Origin: Cantharellus purpuraceus
Lineage: Eukaryota > Basidiomycota > Agaricomycetes > Cantharellales > Hydnaceae
Direction of reading: 5' to 3'
Assembly: GCA_025174535.1 (NCBI GenBank)
Contig: JALBUN010000047.1
Span: 310,001 to 374,000 of the forward strand
Length of the DNA: 64,000 bases
Shown piece after piece: positions 58,919 through 64,000 of this stretch (position 1 is the stretch's first letter; each line of letters opens with the position of its first letter). Below the pieces are notes generated by a model that saw only the letters and a program-made list of their open reading frames with translations, was not told where the DNA came from and ran no database searches. The translations under genes and the position numbers were made by a program.

Positions 58919-61279
58919 TATTCAACAGACGATGTAAACGATAAGTCGCGTGTAAGAGGGTGGGGATGTGAATTAATCCTTAATGTTCAATAATGCTAAC
59001 GAGTCAGACAGAGGGTAGACAGATTCGTGAGTGGGTTGGAGAAGACAAAACCGCAGGAAAGTAAGATTGTGACTAGGGAAGGAAGAAGGGAAGGGAGTCT
59101 GCGAGGCTGAGCTTTAAGTGGTGAGGCTTGAGGAATAAGAATCCCGGTCCCTTCTTGGCGTTTGTGTCTCGTCTGATGTCGGGGTGCACGAGAAAGAATG
59201 ATCGACCTGGGAGCCAAGTGCGCAGGCGCGTGGAGCGGATTATGAGGCGGCGGCAACGGCGTAAGGAACCAAAAAATGCCGCAACGGTACCGTCCGAAGG
59301 TACTTAAAAGATTTTGTAAACCATTATTGACATAGTCGCAGGGACATGACCATCGGACCGATAGAGTGGGTGACAGAAGAGACAGTTAGAAGGAGTAAGG
59401 ACAAGGACAGCATGACCGCAAATTAAGGCAAGAAGTTGCGCCGCATGGAGTGAGGAAGGAAGCGGAAGGATGGGATCACACCCAGAACGAAGCATTAACA
59501 GATTGAAGTGCGGTTGATTCCGAGGCAACCGGGAGCCCCAAAAAGGCCAAAGGCGTGGGTCCACGGCAGGTGGAGAGCGTATTCAGTTAGATACAACACG
59601 GGACAAAACGGTTGAACCAAGAACCGGGATCGTGTTGAGCAGAAGATTTATAGACGAATCCGAAACGCAAGATATACCGTGTGTGTATAAGCAATAACGA
59701 TTCCAGACCAAGGGGCTGCATTGTACATACCGTGATGCGTTTGTTCGAAGTCGAGGCGATCGTCTGCGTTTGCCAAGCTCAAATAGTAACCGCGAAATGC
59801 TGTGCCTGTCCGAAACCACCTGGAGGGTGTAATTATCAAATCCAGCAGGAATCAACTTGTAAAGTGCTCACAGAACAATGTGAAAATGTGTGGAAGGAGG
59901 GCGAGATCAAATTACACTCCTGAAAGACGGGGTAAAATTGATGTATCCTATCAGGCTAAGAAAATCTTTGCCAAGGCTGGGAAGCAGTGGTGGGATGAAC
60001 TTTGATAGCCAACAGTATCCTACCAGTGCACCGAATGAACCCGATGTTTGGTGTGAGAACACACTGTTTCAAGCAGACGAAGGAAGCCGAACTTGAATGA
60101 CCTGACAGCGTGCGAGCTGGTTGAAAGACTGCACACAAAAAAGAGCATGAAAGTGAAAACAACATACCAAGAGAATTATACAAGTTGGGCTGAGTTCAAG
60201 CACAACGACGACTTCCCTTCCGCAGATACCCGTTTCATATACTTCCAAGACAATGATCTTTTCGGTCGATGTCGGGTGGCGGGCGGAGTTATCACGGGGC
60301 GCCTGTTTCACCGGCTGCTCTTTATGGAAAAACACTCATCAGTAGGCGGTTCGTCTTCTTCACAACGGTCCCCTTGACTTGAGATCGCCGGCTTCAGCAA
60401 GTACGGTGCCCAAGACTAAACTTATATCCCATCGTTGCCACACCTTGGTCGAAGCATTCACCCTTCGTATTATACGCGGCTATTGAATAGCTCATACTCA
60501 CGACAATAGGCCAGGTCGCCTGAAGACCATTGCAAAAATCACCCCCTGTTACTCCCGACGCCATGTTGAATAGGCGTGAAGGACTCCTGTCATCTGGGCA
60601 TGCCCACGTCAATGTACTCGTCGGGCATGCACCCACATGGATCACATGAGGCCAATGCACGGCCCGTCACACTTCACCTGACGACTCATAGCATCAGTAT
60701 CCCATCCCACAGCTCCAAAATGACCAGGCACTCCATCTCGTAGGGCAATGTATATGGGTTCTAATAAACAGGTGTTGTCTCAGATTCTCAGAAGGCTCCG
60801 GAGTCCGGGCAGGCACAATATACATCCCCAGGTCGATCTTTCCGGAGATGCCAGTCGCCTCCACCAGTCCGAGAGAGCAGGATGCAAATACTTCTTGTTC
60901 GATTAATGCCTCAGGCACTTGGCCAGCTTTCGGATGGTCTTGACTGATCATTGCGCGTGATAATAATTTATGACCCCCATTCTAGACCCCCCTGTTTCGA
61001 TGACGCCCGGCCTTCAACACAGCAGAACCGAACTATACTTTCTACAGCATTGTCTATTTATAAATTCAAACGCTGGTTTCAATGCTGCTTGCTAGGTCGC
61101 GTTGACTACTGCTGCGGACTTGCTGACTCCTCCACACTTGCATTCCGCATACGCCTGTTGAGATCCACTTTCACTAGAGGCACTTCCTACCACTAGGCTC
61201 TCACTGATTGTTAACTGTTCTCTCCGGACCGCCAAAATTCAAAGACTCTGTCGTCAGTAGCCTCGGTCGATTCTACCTC
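58919..61279. other. Gene-poor stretch
   Basis: Minus-strand frames at 60394-60660 and 60694-60951 read somewhat like protein but carry no motif I can name and no clear splice chain. They could be the remains of a gene. The first 200 bp should contain the promoter of the unknown gene that starts at 58918. Confidence 0.35.
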
Positions 61280-61590
61280 ATGGAGTGGCAGCTGACTCTT
61301 CCCCAGATTCATCATCCTTCATACGAAGTGGGGTCAGGCAGATGTCCAACTTCTACTTTTCTGGAACCCTAAGTGACGCCTATTCCCTCGGTTACTGTCG
61401 TGCGACGATCCGAGGGCAACGGGGAATCGGGTTAAATTGAGCAGCCGACTCTTCCTTAGGCTCATTTGTTCTTCATCAAAGTGAGATTGAGATCAGCCCT
61501 AGGTTCAATTGTCTGTTCTACTTCTCAAGAAGCCGTGAGTGAACTATGTCCTCGGTGACTGCCGTGTAACGATCCGAGCGCAACGGAGAG
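61280..61590 (+). repeat. Diverged tandem duplication, about 157-bp unit
   Basis: Unit 1 covers about 61280-61436 and unit 2 about 61438-61590. Shared blocks are CAGC(T/C)GACTCTTCC, TCTACTTTTC/TCTACTTCTC, and CCTCGGT-ACTG-CGTG-ACGATCCGAG, ending CAACGGGGA/CAACGGAGA. No coding sense is visible. Confidence 0.65.
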
Positions 61591-64000
61591 TGGCTACCCA
61601 GACATGAGTAGACTGAAGTGGACTAAACTGGGTAGCTCCACCTGCCAGGAGCGTTCGGCGTTGACATACATGGCTTCCAAGTTTGGCACGCGGAAGTGGT
61701 TGACGGGTGGAGTGATCACCGTTTCGGTCACCTTCGGCTTATAGGATCACCCAGCCTCGTTTTTCATTCCATCTTTTCTGTCAGAGAAGGGTCACGGGAC
61801 CTTGTGCAATATCCCCCTTGTCTTGAATTGTATGTTTCACATTCTACGAATCTGTTCATCATACAATGTGTCTAAGATGTTTGTCCTCCAAGCTATATTT
61901 CACCGGACTCCATGCCGATCGCACTTCAACCCCTCATCTGTGATGTGCGATGTGTTCATTATTTACAAGAGCTGTAAAACATTAACCCTAGCCCTGTCTG
62001 TGCCCATTGATCTCCCTGAATTCCTCTAGCTCCTCGGAAAAGTGCGGGCGTATGTTAGCAGTGTAAACTTGAGGCAGCTGAGAAAATGTGGTCCGGCCAC
62101 GCACAAGTCATTAATGGTTAATCTTTTAAACCTGAATGTCCGTCATACCTTCTTTCGCTCCAAGAGGTTAGGAGCGACGTGAGGAAGTAGTGTATGTCAC
62201 ATTTGCCTCGAAATTAAGCGCGCCATCTAGTATCCGTGTTGGGTGCCTAGGTATTCGAGGTTTTAAATTTCATCATGCAGAAATTCCCGATTACATTAAC
62301 AATGTTGACAGCACGGATTAGTAAACTGTCCTATGCTGATCAAGATGCCTTGTGTCTAGCGAGCATGCAAGCAACTGAAACGCATGGAAGACACCAGAAA
62401 AGTTAACCTTCTTCGCCCTTGCAAGTTGAAATACCGTGCAATTGCAAGTGAGGCATATGTGATCGGAAGATAACGCACAGAGGTATGGAGATGAGTCGCG
62501 ATAGCCTTGGGTTAATGTTCGGAAGTATGAGAACCCTTGAATCCATTATCCCACCGACACAGCCAGAGAGAGTATAATTCCGACTGTGAGGAGACGCAGC
62601 ACAGTGGATATCCTACTAATGAGTTGGTCAATCACTCGTCCATCTTGGCTTGGCAACCCTGTGTCCACCCTAGTTGGACTCGGGGGGGCGGGATGTTGTG
62701 TGATCAGATAGCGCGGATACAGTATGTGTGTTTGAAAGGACAAGTATCAGACGGTTGACCGTTTACCGTTTTGACAAGTGGTATAAAGTGCATGTGTGTA
62801 TCACCACCCCGTGCAACCTGAGCCTACAGTAATAATGACCCAGAAGCTAGCATTAATTTTGGCTTCTCGAATAATCTTTCTTTGCATCTTTATAGGATGC
62901 CGAAATCCACGCCGAGGATTCATGATGTCCTAATGCACGGCAGGCACAGCTGAACAGATCTTCGCCGATTAAGAAGTCATCAAATACCAATTAGCGAGAT
63001 CTCAGTAACAGACCCGACACTCGATATCCCGCAATAAACCCGACTGGATGGAGACTGCCAAGTCTAGGGGCAAGATGGAGTGCCACGCCTTTGGAGATGA
63101 TATCTCAGCTGCGCAATAGAAACGATACTTCAAGTTTCAAACAGAAATACTCATCTTTCGTCTCGATTCCAGGACGAATGATCAAGGGAGGCGCATGGGG
63201 ATCGATAACCAATTAACAGTTGAATTGAAGCGATTCTTACCGAGGCCGCTGTGATAGGGTTGAACGGCCTACGGGGGTGGCAATGCGCTTGTGGAGATTC
63301 ACGCCCGGCGGCGGTAGATATCATCCTATTGAAGGACTTTCAGAGACATGAGACGGACATTATACAAGCCGGGAAAGCTAAGCACGCACCAATCCTCGCA
63401 GCAACTGACAGTGCCAGTTCCATTGCACGCATTTCGAGCGTCTTTCACCACCGCTTGTACCAAGACTGTATGGGTCCACACACGTGGGTAGCCCGCCAGC
63501 GTGTCTCGAAACAGATGGGCCACAAGGCTGCTTACATCGGAAGAATATCGCTGGCATTAGCATTTGATGCAGCTTAATGAAATGTTTGTGGTAACCGGTG
63601 ACGGATAGACTTCCCCATTGCGCAGAACCCATCAGGGCGATATTTTGTGTGGCGGCGGCCACTTTCATTGGCTTCTTCTATTAAAAGTGGTCCCGCGCAG
63701 AGATTAGGGATCTCCGTCCGTTGGCTTGGTACCTGCTCATGGCACGTTATTGTCAAATGATAAGGAAAGCCAAGAGAAATAGCAGTTTTTTTTTGATATC
63801 ATCCAATGAGTTCATTGAGTAGCTTATCCCTGCGTTCAACAGCAAAACAGCGGTCCCATAGTAGTGCCATACCGAGCAATAATGTCAAGCCGATATCATT
63901 CGTCTTACTTGTGCTTGTCATATGATTGGGACATAGTTGCACAGTGCACTGCTTGGCGTGATACTACCATTGAACTGCGCAGGAATAGAGGGGGTGTGTT
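61591..64000. other. Gene-poor stretch to the window edge
   Basis: Frames here are under about 110 codons, lack motifs and do not chain. I see nothing that I can support. Confidence 0.4.

Noticed and set aside
60394..60960. Minus-strand frames as a gene remnant
   Set aside because: They read somewhat like protein but I can identify no family, splice chain or start. They are mentioned only as a possibility.

Overview
The window is nuclear DNA of a filamentous basidiomycete fungus, most likely an Agaricomycete. Genes are dense and compact, and most are split by 46-80 bp introns with GTRNGT donors, CTNAY-like branch points and AG acceptors. The protein families are those of mushroom-forming fungi: a split-off nuclear protein 96, a DHA1/macrofage-activating-glycoprotein-like secreted protein, a Hst3/4-type sirtuin, and a PalI-type membrane protein. 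Joining the exons by eye closed the reading frame to an exact multiple of three for almost every gene below.

Layout. 0-2 kb: a Whi5/Nrm1-like G1/S repressor gene broken by a perfect 250-bp tandem duplication. 2-7 kb: gene-free, repeat-rich DNA with microsatellites, a duplicated hairpin cassette and a pair of direct repeats. 7-9 kb: POP5 and a PalI/SUR7 family gene, both minus. 9.5-11.9 kb: gene-poor, with LTR-like repeat remnants. 12-24 kb: SPT2, a CPSF6-like RRM protein, an intron-containing tRNA-Val(CAC), a sirtuin, an FAD oxidoreductase, a secreted GPI-type glycoprotein and cytochrome c. 24-31.5 kb: NUP96, the TFIIF beta subunit and an FCP1-like HAD protein. 32-39.5 kb: a DHHC palmitoyltransferase head to head with a DUF952 protein, a Rossmann-fold protein head to head with a bicupin, and RAE1. 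40-45.4 kb: a zinc-finger-like gene with a tandemly multiplied exon, then an MFS transporter. 45.4-52.3 kb: gene-poor, with a diverged tandem array. 52.3-55 kb: a Crz1-like C2H2 factor. 55.4-58.9 kb: a large conserved unknown protein. 58.9-64 kb: no gene that I can support.

The genes are mostly unrelated housekeeping functions: transcription and chromatin (SPT2, sirtuin, TFIIF), RNA processing and export (POP5, CPSF6-like, NUP96, RAE1), membrane and signalling (PalI, DHHC, Crz1-like, MFS), and respiration (cytochrome c). I see no biosynthetic cluster and no prokaryote-type system. The strongest novelties are in gene structure. The DHHC gene needs a single-nucleotide exon to encode its invariant CPW motif. 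The zinc-finger-like gene carries exon-plus-intron units repeated in frame with 59-bp introns. The Whi5-like gene has an exact tandem duplication that shifts the frame.
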